Below are positions 8,463-16,717 of a stretch of DNA of 51,544 bases, in pieces (within the stretch, counting starts at the first letter, position 1; every line of letters starts with the position of its first letter). This stretch comes from Alphaproteobacteria bacterium (GTDB lineage Bacteria; Pseudomonadota; Alphaproteobacteria; Rhizobiales; CAJQND01): assembly GCA_024227565.1 (NCBI GenBank), contig JAAEUE010000297.1:1-51544 (forward strand), written 5' to 3'. The translations under genes and the position numbers were made by a program. The notes below the pieces were generated by a model. The model had not been told where the DNA came from, ran no database searches, and saw nothing but the letters and a program-made list of their open reading frames with translations.

Positions 8463-9073
8463 TTCGGTTTCACGGCCCGCAGGACCGGGTAAAATTGGGT
8501 GAACACGAAATCATCCTGCGCACTGGCCTCATGGCAGGCATTGCAGCTGTCCGTGGGGAACGCCTTTGCGGTTTTGGCGTAAGGCGGGGCGCTGTGGCCG
8601 AAACTGAAGTAGGCCCATCCGCCCGGCTCGTTTGGATAGCGAACCGTGTCCTTCACAGTTAGCTCAAGGCCGGTGAGCTTGCCTTGAAAATAGCCAACGC
8701 CGGAGACTTCTCCGGTGGATCCGTCCTTGTTCATCTCGTCCTTGTCCTTCTGGCGGATCAGAACCAGTTCCTTGGCAATCTGGGTGCCGTTGGCGAACTT
8801 GCCCGTCTTTTTCCAATGGGCGAAGGCGGAGGGTTCAATGTACACGTTGTGGAATTCAGGGAACGGCGCTTTGCCGTCGTTCAGGGCGTTAGGTGTGAGG
8901 GGTGTGCCGATAAAAACCCATTGGCGCCAGTTTTGCGGAATGGAGACCGCGCCGTCTGCGTTGAATTTGGCGGCGGCAATCTTGTTTTCCTGGGCGTTGA
9001 TCATGCTGTAGCTGGCGATGCCGGTCAGCATGGCGCCCGTCAGGGCGGCAGAAACGAGCACTTTGCGTATCAT
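8459..9073 (-). CDS. Cytochrome P460-family c-type haem protein (first of tandem pair)
   Basis: A 204-residue secreted protein, paralogue of the next gene. It has a signal peptide (1-27), a WxxWVFIGTPLTPN N-terminal strand typical of cytochrome P460 domains, and one haem-c motif CNACH at about residues 181-185. Shared family blocks include FHNVYIEP, FANGTQIAKEL and a GWAYFSFG segment before the haem site. It is transcribed divergently from the LysR gene at 9234 and is the first gene of a two-gene operon. A role in handling nitrogen oxides or hydroxylamine is expected from the family; no nitrogen-oxide gene is beside it to confirm that. Confidence 0.87.
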   Translation of the reverse strand: MIRKVLVSAALTGAMLTGIASYSMINAQENKIAAAKFNADGAVSIPQNWRQWVFIGTPLTPNALNDGKAPFPEFHNVYIEPSAFAHWKKTGKFANGTQIAKELVLIRQKDKDEMNKDGSTGEVSGVGYFQGKLTGLELTVKDTVRYPNEPGGWAYFSFGHSAPPYAKTAKAFPTDSCNACHEASAQDDFVFTQFYPVLRAVKPK

Positions 9074-9233
9074 GGTATTCTCCTTGTCGGGCGTGGCGGA
9101 TTTGCGCGCATCCTTTTGATTGCGGACAAGAAGATAAATAGTGTAAGCTAATTAAATTGTGAAATATCAATAAGTTATCTCAGTTATTCCTGTTGGTTAT
9201 CGGACCTGCTGAGACTGCAACAGGTGTGCACCG
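9074..9233. promoter_or_regulatory. Divergent promoter region, P460 pair / lysR
   Basis: This 160-bp gap separates the first P460 gene (minus) from the LysR gene (plus). Its middle (about 9125-9185) is clearly AT-rich compared with the flanks. It contains several T-N11-A-type interrupted dyads, as expected for LysR-type binding. I cannot pick a single site with confidence. Confidence 0.45.
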
Positions 9234-10109
9234 ATGGAGCTTTCCCAAATAAGATATTTTCTTGCTGTTGCCGAAAGCTTGAACTTCACCAGCGCAGCGA
9301 CCGCATGTGCTGTCTCCCAGCCGGCCTTGTCGAAAGCCATTCGAAAACTGGAGGAGAACTTGGGGGCGGAGCTTTTTGAACGCGATACCCAGCATGTGAA
9401 GCTGACTGACTTTGGGCGGACCATGAGGGTGCATTTTGAGAGGATCGAGGACAGCCGCCGAAAGGCCCGCGACGCCGAAAAAGCTGCGACCAGGGCGCTG
9501 GTTGAGCCACTTAACGTGGGTGTCATGTGCACGGTTGGTCCGCGCCGGTTCAGTGGGTTTTTGGAATCGTTTCGCGCCGGCAACCCGCTGGTCGATGTGA
9601 CGTTGCATGATGATACAGCACCAGTGATCCCCGACCTGCTGTTGAGCGGCGCGTTGGATTGTGTGTTCTGCGCCCGGGCGGGCGACCATGATCCGCGCTT
9701 CAGGGTGGTCGAACTGTTTCACGAGGAGATGGTTGTCGCGTTCGCGCCAGGCCACCGGTTTGAGCAGTTTGAGGCCGTCCCCCTGGAAGAGGTCGCCAGA
9801 GAAACCTATTTGGACCGGCTTCATTGCGAGTTCCGGGATGACTTTTTGGCGATAACCAGAGCCAGCGGCCTTGAGCTTGAGGTTGCGATGCGCAGTGAGC
9901 GGGAAGACTGGATCCTTGAATTGCTTCGCCGAGGGCTGGGTGTCAGCGTTTTACCCTCCAGCTCGGCAATTCCGGAGACTTTGGGTCACCGGCCCATCCG
10001 CGATGCCATCTCAAAACGAAAGCTCGAGCTGGTGATGACGGTGAACGCCACGGTGTCCCCCGCCCTGGCTGCGTTCCATGATGCAGCTTCGGCTTACGAT
10101 TGGAGCTGA
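9234..10109 (+). CDS. LysR-family transcriptional regulator
   Basis: A 291-residue LysR-type regulator. The N-terminal winged helix-turn-helix is typical (MELSQIRYFLAVAE, then LNFTSAATACAVSQPALSKAI at about 17-37). A linker helix and a periplasmic-binding-protein-like effector domain follow from about residue 90. Its divergent orientation from the tandem cytochrome P460 genes suggests that it controls them and itself from the shared 160-bp gap. Its 3' end overlaps that of the convergent DUF2189 gene by 16 bp. The effector is unknown. Confidence 0.9.
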   Translation: MELSQIRYFLAVAESLNFTSAATACAVSQPALSKAIRKLEENLGAELFERDTQHVKLTDFGRTMRVHFERIEDSRRKARDAEKAATRALVEPLNVGVMCTVGPRRFSGFLESFRAGNPLVDVTLHDDTAPVIPDLLLSGALDCVFCARAGDHDPRFRVVELFHEEMVVAFAPGHRFEQFEAVPLEEVARETYLDRLHCEFRDDFLAITRASGLELEVAMRSEREDWILELLRRGLGVSVLPSSSAIPETLGHRPIRDAISKRKLELVMTVNATVSPALAAFHDAASAYDWS

Positions 10110-10915
10110 CTTTGCACCTCTCCCATGGGCGCAATGGCCTTGGTGTATAAATGCCAGGTGGCATGGCCAAGTATGGGCAGAATGATAATCAAGCCTAGAA
10201 ATGCCGGCAGCAGGGCCAAGATGGCCAACGCCGTGACGATGACGCCCCAGCTGAGCATGGCGACGGGGCTCCGAAAGACCGTTTTGAAGCTGGTGATCAT
10301 GGCGGAGACGAAGTCTATGTCGCGGTCCAGCAGCAACGGCATGGCGATGACGGTTGAGGAAAACAGTACGAACGCCAGGAAGGCCCCAACCAGGGTGCCT
10401 GTGAACAGGAACGCCAAGCCCTCTGCGCTTGTTGTGGTCATGGTCAGGAAGTCGCCCACGCTTGAAAACGTCTTGAAGCCAAAGAATAGGGCGAGCAGCA
10501 GCCGGACCTGGTAAATCCAGATCCAGAAGATGAACAATACAACGAAAGCCATCCAACCGAGTTGCCGCTCGCGCTGGCGCACAACGGCCAGCAATACCTT
10601 GTCCCAATGCAACAGTTCGCCGGCCGCCAGGGTGCGGCTGACCTCATAGAGGCCGACGGCAATGAACGGCCCGACCAACGGAAAGCCGATGGCGATTGGG
10701 ATGATCATCCAGGACGTTTCAAATACGGTTAGCGCGCCGAGTATGAGCAAGCCGCCGATGGCATAGATGCTGCCGAAAAACAGCCCGAACAGCGGTGCTC
10801 TGGCAAAATCGGTCATGCCGGCGCGCAGCGCCGCCCCCACATCGGATGGGGTTATCGACCTGATTTCCGGCATTTTTGGTGGCTGATAGGTCATTGGCTC
10901 GTCATGTTCCCTCAT
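10094..10915 (-). CDS. DUF2189 integral membrane protein
   Basis: A 273-residue inner-membrane protein of the DUF2189 family with about six hydrophobic segments. The conserved N-terminal block is a short soluble region ending in DVGAALRAGMTDFARAP, followed by LFGLFFGSIYAIGG. The function of the family is not known. An FNR/FixK-like half-palindrome lies about 60 bp upstream (10974-10987), so oxygen-dependent control is possible. It overlaps lysR tail to tail and diverges from pcaB. Confidence 0.8.
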   Translation of the reverse strand: MREHDEPMTYQPPKMPEIRSITPSDVGAALRAGMTDFARAPLFGLFFGSIYAIGGLLILGALTVFETSWMIIPIAIGFPLVGPFIAVGLYEVSRTLAAGELLHWDKVLLAVVRQRERQLGWMAFVVLFIFWIWIYQVRLLLALFFGFKTFSSVGDFLTMTTTSAEGLAFLFTGTLVGAFLAFVLFSSTVIAMPLLLDRDIDFVSAMITSFKTVFRSPVAMLSWGVIVTALAILALLPAFLGLIIILPILGHATWHLYTKAIAPMGEVQSQLQS

Positions 10916-10973
10916 GCATCACCCCTCCATTATAAGAAGTGCAGCAGCGTTGTCTGCCTTTTCTCGGCGCGCT

Positions 10974-10987
10974 TTGCTCTAGATCAA
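10974..10987. promoter_or_regulatory. Candidate FNR/FixK box
   Basis: TTGCT-CTAG-ATCAA matches the FNR/FixK consensus TTGAT-N4-ATCAA at 9 of 10 positions. It sits in the 168-bp gap between the divergent DUF2189 (59 bp away) and pcaB (97 bp away) genes. A single site of this quality can occur by chance, and which gene it serves is unknown. Confidence 0.35.
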
Positions 10988-11083
10988 GGACAGGTAATTG
11001 GCTTTTCCTCTCAACAACGCTTCCAGTTTGCCGAGTAGCTCTGCTAGGGTCGCGCCTCTTGTTGACCTTTTAAGGTGAGGTGA

Positions 11084-12445
11084 ATGGCGACGGTTCCCCC
11101 AGGTTTTGATGTGTTCCGTGACCTGTTCTCAACGCCTGAAATGCGCCGCGCGTTCAGTGAGCAGGCGTGGTTTGACCGGATGGTTGAAGTGGAAGGCGCT
11201 CTTGCCCGGGCTGAAGCCTCGGTGGGTGTGGTGCCTGAGGAGGCTGCGCGCGTTATTTCTAAGGCTTGCGGCGCTTTTGAGTTGGACGCGGCGGGCCTGA
11301 AGGCCGGCACAGAACGGGTGGGCTATCCCGTGTTGCCGCTGGTCAGGCAAATAGCAGCTGCCGCAGGCGATGCGGGCGGCTATGTGCACTGGGGCGCAAC
11401 AACACAAGACATTATGGACACCGCCCTGGTTCTGCAGGTGCGCGCCGGATTGGATCTTATCGAAGCTGATTTGAGGCGCCTGATGCGGGCCCTCATCGGG
11501 GCTGCTCTCACCTACCGAAATACGCCCATGACGGGGCGTACCCACTTGCAGCATGCGTTGCCCGTAACTTTCGGGTTCAAGTGTGCCAACTGGCTGGCGC
11601 CCATGACGCGTGCACTGGAACGGTTGAGGGAAGGCCGGGCCCGCGTGGAGCGGCTTCAATTCGTCGGCGCGGTCGGCACCCTTGCCTCGCTGGGGGACAA
11701 TGGTCAGGCGGTGCGTGAGGCGCTGGGGGCAGAGCTTGGACTGGGCGTGCCGGCAATCGGATGGCACACGGCGCGCGACAACCTGGCTGAGACGGCCTCA
11801 GGCCTCGGCATTCTCACCGGTGCGCTCGGCAAGATCGCGACAGATGTTATTTTGCTCATGCAGTCTGAGATTGCCGAGGTGTTTGAGCCCTATGCGCCAG
11901 GGCGGGGCGGTTCGTCCACCATGCCGCAGAAGCGCAATCCTGTGGCCTGCGAATACATCATCGCCGCCCAGCGCAATGTGCAGGCGCAAGTGCCGGTTAT
12001 GCTGGCGGCAGGGGCGGCTGACCATGAGCGGGGCACTGGCCCGTGGCATGCGGAATGGACAGCTCTGCCTCAAATTTTTCTTTTGACGGCCGGTGCCCTG
12101 GCGCGAACCGCAGAGATTGCCGAAGGCATGGAAGTTGATGCAGACCGGATGGCAGCCAACCTCATGTTGAGCCGAGGGCTGATCATGGCAGAGCCTGTGA
12201 TGATGGCGCTGGCCAAATCCCTCGGGCGTCAACAGGCGCATGATGTGGTGGAAGAGCTTTGCCGCGCCGCAATCGAGCAGGACAAGAGCCTTGCCGAAGT
12301 GCTAAAGGCATCGGCGGCCATAACCGCCCATCTCGGGGACGATCAAATCGACGAACTGCTTGACCCTGCCAACTACACAGGGCTTGCCGGCGCGTTCACC
12401 GATGCAGCGGTTGCAGAAGCAGAAGAAAAATTGGGAGAGACGTGA
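11084..12445 (+). CDS. pcaB: 3-carboxy-cis,cis-muconate cycloisomerase
   Basis: Lactonises 3-carboxy-cis,cis-muconate to 4-carboxymuconolactone in the protocatechuate branch of the beta-ketoadipate pathway. The 453-residue protein belongs to the fumarase/aspartase superfamily. It has the signature GSSTMPQKRNP at about 275-286, an HWGATTQD block near 102-109 and TGRTHLQHALP near 150. The ATG at 11084 sits close behind GAGGTGA. The following MLAAGAADHERGTGPWHAEW segment is typical of PcaB rather than adenylosuccinate lyase. Its stop overlaps the pcaD start region. The ring-cleavage genes pcaHG are not in this window. Confidence 0.93.
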   Translation: MATVPPGFDVFRDLFSTPEMRRAFSEQAWFDRMVEVEGALARAEASVGVVPEEAARVISKACGAFELDAAGLKAGTERVGYPVLPLVRQIAAAAGDAGGYVHWGATTQDIMDTALVLQVRAGLDLIEADLRRLMRALIGAALTYRNTPMTGRTHLQHALPVTFGFKCANWLAPMTRALERLREGRARVERLQFVGAVGTLASLGDNGQAVREALGAELGLGVPAIGWHTARDNLAETASGLGILTGALGKIATDVILLMQSEIAEVFEPYAPGRGGSSTMPQKRNPVACEYIIAAQRNVQAQVPVMLAAGAADHERGTGPWHAEWTALPQIFLLTAGALARTAEIAEGMEVDADRMAANLMLSRGLIMAEPVMMALAKSLGRQQAHDVVEELCRAAIEQDKSLAEVLKASAAITAHLGDDQIDELLDPANYTGLAGAFTDAAVAEAEEKLGET

Positions 12446-13230
12446 CTATGACGATCGTGCAGGCAAACGGAATTGACATTCACACCCGCTGGGACGGGCC
12501 GGAGGGCGCACCGGTGCTGCTTCTGTCAAACTCGCTCGGCACCCGCCTGGAGATGTGGGACGATCAGATTGGCGCCCTGACGGAACACTTCCGTGTGTTG
12601 CGTTATGACAGCCGGGGCCACGGTCGCAGCTCGGCTCCAGACCGGGACTACACAATTGACGAACTTGGCAAGGATGCCGTTGCGTTGCTCGATGCGATGG
12701 AGCTTGATCAGGTTTGGTATTGCGGCCTTTCCAAAGGTGGAATGGTTGGTCAATGGCTCGGGTGCAATGCGCCGGACCGCGTGCACAAACTGGTTCTCTC
12801 CAACACGGCCGCGCACATGGGCCCACGCGATGTTTGGGACGAACGCGTTCGCGTTTCGCGCGAGCAGGGCATGGAGCCGTTGGTTGATGTGATCCTGCAG
12901 CGCTGGTTCACCGAGGCGTTCCGGGCCTCATCGCCGGAACGCGTTGAGATCGTGAAGGGCCAGGTCATGGCCACGCCTGGTCATGGCTATGCAGCTTGCA
13001 GTGCTGCCATCCGCGATATGGATCAGCGCGAAGCGATCAAGGCAATCACCACACCAACACTCGTAATAGCCGGCGCAGACGATCCGGCGACAACGCCTGA
13101 AGCGGGCAAACTGATTGCAGATTCCATTCCCGGTGCGCAACTTGAAATCATCCTTGATGCGGCGCACCTTGCCAACATCGAACAGACGGAACTCTACAAC
13201 AGAAAGCTCGTTGAGTTCCTGACCTCCTAA
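12442..13230 (+). CDS. pcaD: 3-oxoadipate enol-lactonase
   Basis: Hydrolyses beta-ketoadipate enol-lactone to beta-ketoadipate. The 262-residue alpha/beta hydrolase matches PcaD throughout: LSNSLGTRLEMWD (oxyanion region, about 29-41), YDSRGHGRSSAP, the nucleophile elbow GLSKGGMVGQWLG (serine about 95) and DAAHLANIEQ (histidine about 238). A GTG at 12442 overlaps the pcaB stop (GTGA), and an ATG two codons later (12448) is an equally good start behind GGGAGAGA. It ends 64 bp before pcaC, in a gap with two copies of a 14-bp direct repeat. Confidence 0.93.
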   Translation: MTMTIVQANGIDIHTRWDGPEGAPVLLLSNSLGTRLEMWDDQIGALTEHFRVLRYDSRGHGRSSAPDRDYTIDELGKDAVALLDAMELDQVWYCGLSKGGMVGQWLGCNAPDRVHKLVLSNTAAHMGPRDVWDERVRVSREQGMEPLVDVILQRWFTEAFRASSPERVEIVKGQVMATPGHGYAACSAAIRDMDQREAIKAITTPTLVIAGADDPATTPEAGKLIADSIPGAQLEIILDAAHLANIEQTELYNRKLVEFLTS

Positions 13231-13264
13231 TATTCTGATTCAACTCCTTCATATTCTGATTCAA
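13230..13264. repeat. Direct repeat between pcaD and pcaC
   Basis: ATATTCTGATTCAA occurs twice (13230-13243 and 13251-13264), with starts 21 bp apart, i.e. two helical turns. It is AT-rich inside a GC-rich operon and just upstream of pcaC. It could be a protein-binding site for a secondary promoter, or a simple duplication. It does not resemble the known PcaQ site. Confidence 0.6.
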
Positions 13265-13294
13265 GACAAAAACCTGAACAAAAGGACCTAAGTT

Positions 13295-13672
13295 ATGGAT
13301 AATCTTGACGAAAAAGGCATGGCAGCGCGCCGCGAAGTGTTGGGCGCAGACTATGTGGACACCTCTGTGAACAACGCTGACGACTTCATGATGGCGTTTC
13401 AGGAGCTCACCACCAACCACTGCTGGGGCGCCTGCTGGGTGCGTGAGGGCTTGAGCCGCCGCGACCGCAGCTTGATCAATGTGGCCATGCTGGCCGCAAT
13501 GGGCAAGACCGACGAGCTGAAGCTGCACGTGAAAGGCGCCATCAACAATGGCCTGACGCCTGAAGAGATCCGGGAAGCCCTGTTCCAGGTCGGCATCTAT
13601 GCCGGCGTGCCGGCATCGCTGTCCGGCTTCAAGGCAGCGCACGCCACGCTGAAAGAGCTCGGCGAGATCTGA
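13295..13672 (+). CDS. pcaC: 4-carboxymuconolactone decarboxylase
   Basis: Decarboxylates 4-carboxymuconolactone to beta-ketoadipate enol-lactone, the step between PcaB and PcaD. The 125-residue size and sequence are typical of PcaC: an N-terminal helix RREVLGADYVD, then CWGACWVREGLSRRDRSLINVAMLAA, ELKLHVKGAINNGLTPEEI with the conserved histidine (about 79), and QVGIYAGVPA. It follows pcaD on the same strand, and its TGA overlaps the next gene's ATG by one base (TGATG), implying translational coupling to the cupin gene. Confidence 0.93.
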   Translation: MDNLDEKGMAARREVLGADYVDTSVNNADDFMMAFQELTTNHCWGACWVREGLSRRDRSLINVAMLAAMGKTDELKLHVKGAINNGLTPEEIREALFQVGIYAGVPASLSGFKAAHATLKELGEI

Positions 13673-14298
13673 TGGTGAGCGGCTTGCACGCAGCGGGGCG
13701 CCGCTTCTTGTCGCTTGTGCGTGAAGACATTGTGGCGGCGGCGCCAAGCAATGAAGGCATCGCCTCCGGCTTGGCGCGGCTCGACACGGTGATGGCACTT
13801 GATAGCTTTGCTGAAAAACCGTGCACCCCGCAGCGAACCATCGGCTGCAAATGGGTGGAGGCCGGCGCGGCGCTTCTGGAACGCTCAAGGCCTGAACTGG
13901 CGGGCGTCATTGGAGAGCTCAAAGACGGGCTCTCCTGGCACGCCAATGCTGCCTATCCCGAAGAGAAGTTTGCACCAGGCTACTTCGACGATTGGGCGTT
14001 CACTCAAGTGATCGGCCCTGATGGTTTGTTCTCTGCCGATGACCTTATGCTCGGTATGTTCGCCATGGGACCGAACCTGTTCTACCCCAAGCACAACCAT
14101 GCTGCGCCCGAGCTCTACTATCAGCTCACCGGCACACATAAATGGCAAGTGGGGGATGGGCCTTGGGTGACGCGCAGCTCACCGGTCATGATTTGGCACG
14201 AGGCCTACGAGGTGCATGCAACAGAGACGCTGGATGAGCCCTTCCTGTCCGTGTGGATGTGGACGGAAGATGTTCTGAACTGGCCGGTTCTGGTTTAG
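13672..14298 (+). CDS. DMSP-lyase-family (DddQ-like) cupin protein
   Basis: A 208-residue protein whose C-terminal half is a cupin of the dimethylsulfoniopropionate lyase (DddQ/DddL/DddW) family. Motif 1 is complete: H141-x-H143-x3-E147-x-Y149-x4-G154. The second-motif histidine is H182 (YEVHATET). A tyrosine precedes motif 1 (FYPKHNH), as in DddQ. DddQ enzymes split DMSP to dimethyl sulfide and acrylate, but this family also has many members of unknown function. The start overlaps the pcaC stop, so it belongs to the pca operon, which argues for a role in aromatic or muconolactone chemistry or an accessory uptake route. I see no signal peptide. DMSP lyase activity is only a possibility. Confidence 0.78.
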   Translation: MVSGLHAAGRRFLSLVREDIVAAAPSNEGIASGLARLDTVMALDSFAEKPCTPQRTIGCKWVEAGAALLERSRPELAGVIGELKDGLSWHANAAYPEEKFAPGYFDDWAFTQVIGPDGLFSADDLMLGMFAMGPNLFYPKHNHAAPELYYQLTGTHKWQVGDGPWVTRSSPVMIWHEAYEVHATETLDEPFLSVWMWTEDVLNWPVLV

Positions 14299-14332
14299 AG
14301 CTTGTTGGTTTTGATTGCCTTCACCCCCCCCC

Positions 14333-14427
14333 GTCACCCCGGAATTTTGCGCAGCAAAATATCCGGGGCCCAGGACCGCCCGCTCGGAACCCTGCGGCCC
14401 TGGATCCCCGCTTTCGCGGGGATGACG
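14333..14427. repeat. Composite palindromic intergenic repeat (two stem-loops)
   Basis: Two hairpins lie in tandem. The first has stem 14337-14350 pairing with 14354-14368 (one bulge). The second is ATCCCCGC-TTTC-GCGGGGAT at 14404-14423. The ends CGTCA-CCCC and GGGG-A-TGACG are also complementary. The GTCATCCCCGC core is of a type dispersed through many alphaproteobacterial genomes. The element lies between the convergent cupin and polyferredoxin genes and may end transcription on both sides. A GGGATGACGAA repeat follows at 14437. Confidence 0.7.
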
Positions 14428-14498
14428 AATAAGTATGGGATGACGAAGTGGTACTCGGTCAGTCTGACGTGAGCGCCATCAAACGCGATAGGCTCTGA

Positions 14499-16577
14499 TC
14501 AATCGTCGTTGATCAGGAAGTCGTCGGCTGTGAGCTCGGTCGGCTTGCCGCCGGCCTTCACCGCTGCTTCTTCAGCCTGATAGTCTTCGGTGCGCACGAC
14601 CCGCGGCTGCCCGCCGCCGAGCGCGAAGGGATCGTTGTCCGAGGTGGCCTGTTGTTCGATGCGGCAATTGTCGCACATCTTGATGAGGCTCTGAGAGTCT
14701 TCTTCGCCGAACATCTCGTGTTTGCCCGCAAGTTGCGCCACGATGCGTTCAATGGTGCTTTTGGTGCCGAAAGGTTTGCCGCATTTGATGCAGTCAAACG
14801 GCTCTTCTTCATGCAGGATTGAGGGCGACAGTGCCTCTGGTGAGAACGAATAGCGCGGTTCAAGTGTGATGACACTTTCCGGACAGGTGGTGCGGCACAG
14901 GCCGCATTGCACGCAAGCTTGCTCCACAAAGCGCACCGACGGCTTGTCGGCATTGTCTGAGAGCGCGCCGGCGGGGCATGCGGAGACGCAGGATAGGCAC
15001 AGCGTGCAGCCTTCAGCGTTGATCGACATGCGGCCATAGGGTGATCCGGCCGGAAGCGTGATGATTTCCTGCGGGTAGGGCGCAACCGTGTTGAGCGCGG
15101 CAAGCGCGATGCGCGCTGTTTCGCGCTTGCCCGCCAAGGCTGCGAAGTTATGCGGTTTAAGTGCTGCCGGCTGGGTTTCGTCCCAAAGCGCCTGCTCAAC
15201 GGCGTCCGGGTCCGCATTGTCGATGACCCTCAGCCGGTTCTCAGTCTCATAACCCATGCCGTCCAGAAGCGCGGTTATAAGCTCCATTTGGGTTTGAAGG
15301 CCTGAGATCTCGTCCAGCTTTTTGGGATCTGCGAGGAACGTTATTTTGGTGGCGCCTGAGGCAAGGGCCACTGCCATCCAGTCATGACCAACTTGCGTGA
15401 CTTCGTTGACGGTGACGGGGATGGTTTCAGCGGGCAAGCCGCGGCCAAACCTTGAGATCGCACCGATCATATCGGCGCCGTGGCGTTCATCGTGGACCAG
15501 TAGGGTGGGCGACTTGCCGCCGGCGCCAAAATATGTGGACAGCAGAGACTGCACCCGGCGGGTGAGATCGTCCCGCTGAGGCATCATGTAGGTGACAGCG
15601 CCCGTGGGGCAGACCGAGGAGCAGGCTCCGCAACCGCCGCATACCGCATGGTCAATTTCGACACCGTCGCCTGCAGACGTGATGGCTGAGGCCGGGCAGA
15701 TGTCCAGGCAGTTGCTGCAGCCAATTTGCGTGCTGCGCGAATGGGCGCAAATGTCGGCGTCGTAGCGGACGTAGATGGGTTTTTCGAACTCGCCGGCCAT
15801 GTCGGAGATTTCGAACATGGCTTCCGCAATGGCCACTGCGTTGGAAGGGTCCACCCGGAAGTAGCCGTCGCGTTTCTCGTGAGACGGGAACAATGCATCT
15901 GTGCCGGATAAATCGAGGATCACGCTGCAAGTGCTGCTGGCCCCATCGCGGGGCATGACGAAACCAAGTTCAGACCGCGATGACGGCATGGCGGGAGCAT
16001 AGCCATCCACAATCACTTCAAAGGCTCCGAAGTGACCGGCAGCGCCGGCAATCTTGCCGCGGTATATGGGAACATCAACGACGCCGGGCGGAATGAGACC
16101 CTCAACATCGGTGAGCATGAGCGAAACATTGAGCCGTGTATTGAGCTTGCGCGCAACGTCCAGAGCCTGCTGGCCGGCGCCATACACCAGGCATAGACCC
16201 TCAGAAACCATGGGCATTGCGCCCGGCGCGGCTGTCTCCAGGCAGGCCTCGGCAATCAGGGCGGCAATTTTGGGCGCCGTTTTGCCCTTTCCTGTGGTCC
16301 AGCCGGCGCGCTCACGAATGTTTGTGAACGCAACCTGGTCCGGTTTTCCGGCCTCTTCGGCCAGTTCGCGAAACAGCGGGGCTTCCTGGGTGCACGCCAC
16401 AAGAAGAGGTTCATCGGTGTTCAGAGCATCTGCGAACTTGTCCACCTCCGTGCGGCACAGATGACTGCAGATTTCGGGCGTTTCACTCATATCCAAGGCA
16501 TTTCCGATGGCCTTGGCATCGAGCTTCATGATGCGCTCGCAGTCGCACAGCATTAGTTTCCTGGTGCCCGATTTCAT
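14499..16577 (-). CDS. Multi-cluster 4Fe-4S binding protein (polyferredoxin)
   Basis: A 692-residue soluble iron-sulfur protein. It opens with a CDCE-containing start (LMLCDCERIM). An HdrA-like Rossmann region follows to about residue 260. Four classic CX2CX2CX3C(P) clusters come next: CSNCLDIC and CGGCGACSSVC near 285-330, then CTLCLSCVSAC and CVQCGLCRTTC near 530-570. A CIKC and a CDNC pair near the C-terminus may bind a further metal. This protein type is regularly encoded with DUF3305/DUF3306 proteins and a formate dehydrogenase in Rhizobiales, where electron transfer or assembly is assumed. Here it diverges from those two genes, and no dehydrogenase subunit lies in the window. Confidence 0.87.
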   Translation of the reverse strand: MKSGTRKLMLCDCERIMKLDAKAIGNALDMSETPEICSHLCRTEVDKFADALNTDEPLLVACTQEAPLFRELAEEAGKPDQVAFTNIRERAGWTTGKGKTAPKIAALIAEACLETAAPGAMPMVSEGLCLVYGAGQQALDVARKLNTRLNVSLMLTDVEGLIPPGVVDVPIYRGKIAGAAGHFGAFEVIVDGYAPAMPSSRSELGFVMPRDGASSTCSVILDLSGTDALFPSHEKRDGYFRVDPSNAVAIAEAMFEISDMAGEFEKPIYVRYDADICAHSRSTQIGCSNCLDICPASAITSAGDGVEIDHAVCGGCGACSSVCPTGAVTYMMPQRDDLTRRVQSLLSTYFGAGGKSPTLLVHDERHGADMIGAISRFGRGLPAETIPVTVNEVTQVGHDWMAVALASGATKITFLADPKKLDEISGLQTQMELITALLDGMGYETENRLRVIDNADPDAVEQALWDETQPAALKPHNFAALAGKRETARIALAALNTVAPYPQEIITLPAGSPYGRMSINAEGCTLCLSCVSACPAGALSDNADKPSVRFVEQACVQCGLCRTTCPESVITLEPRYSFSPEALSPSILHEEEPFDCIKCGKPFGTKSTIERIVAQLAGKHEMFGEEDSQSLIKMCDNCRIEQQATSDNDPFALGGGQPRVVRTEDYQAEEAAVKAGGKPTELTADDFLINDD

Positions 16578-16717
16578 CTCTTTAAACCCTCTCAGAGCCT
16601 GAACTCACAAACGCCCGTTAGACCCTGCCAAACCGCTCCGAACAAGGCTCATTCCGCATCGCGGTTTGACGGCTGGCGCGTTTCCAGCGTTAAGTCCGGT
16701 CCAAAGCGGATCTTATA

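Noticed and set aside
13230..13264. Possible CRISPR-like repeat
   Set aside because: Only two short copies 21 bp apart, no further units and no cas genes.
12442..14298. DMSP degradation operon (dddQ plus acu genes)
   Set aside because: The neighbours are clearly pcaB, pcaD and pcaC. No acrylate or DMSP transporter genes are adjacent, so only the cupin family resemblance remains.
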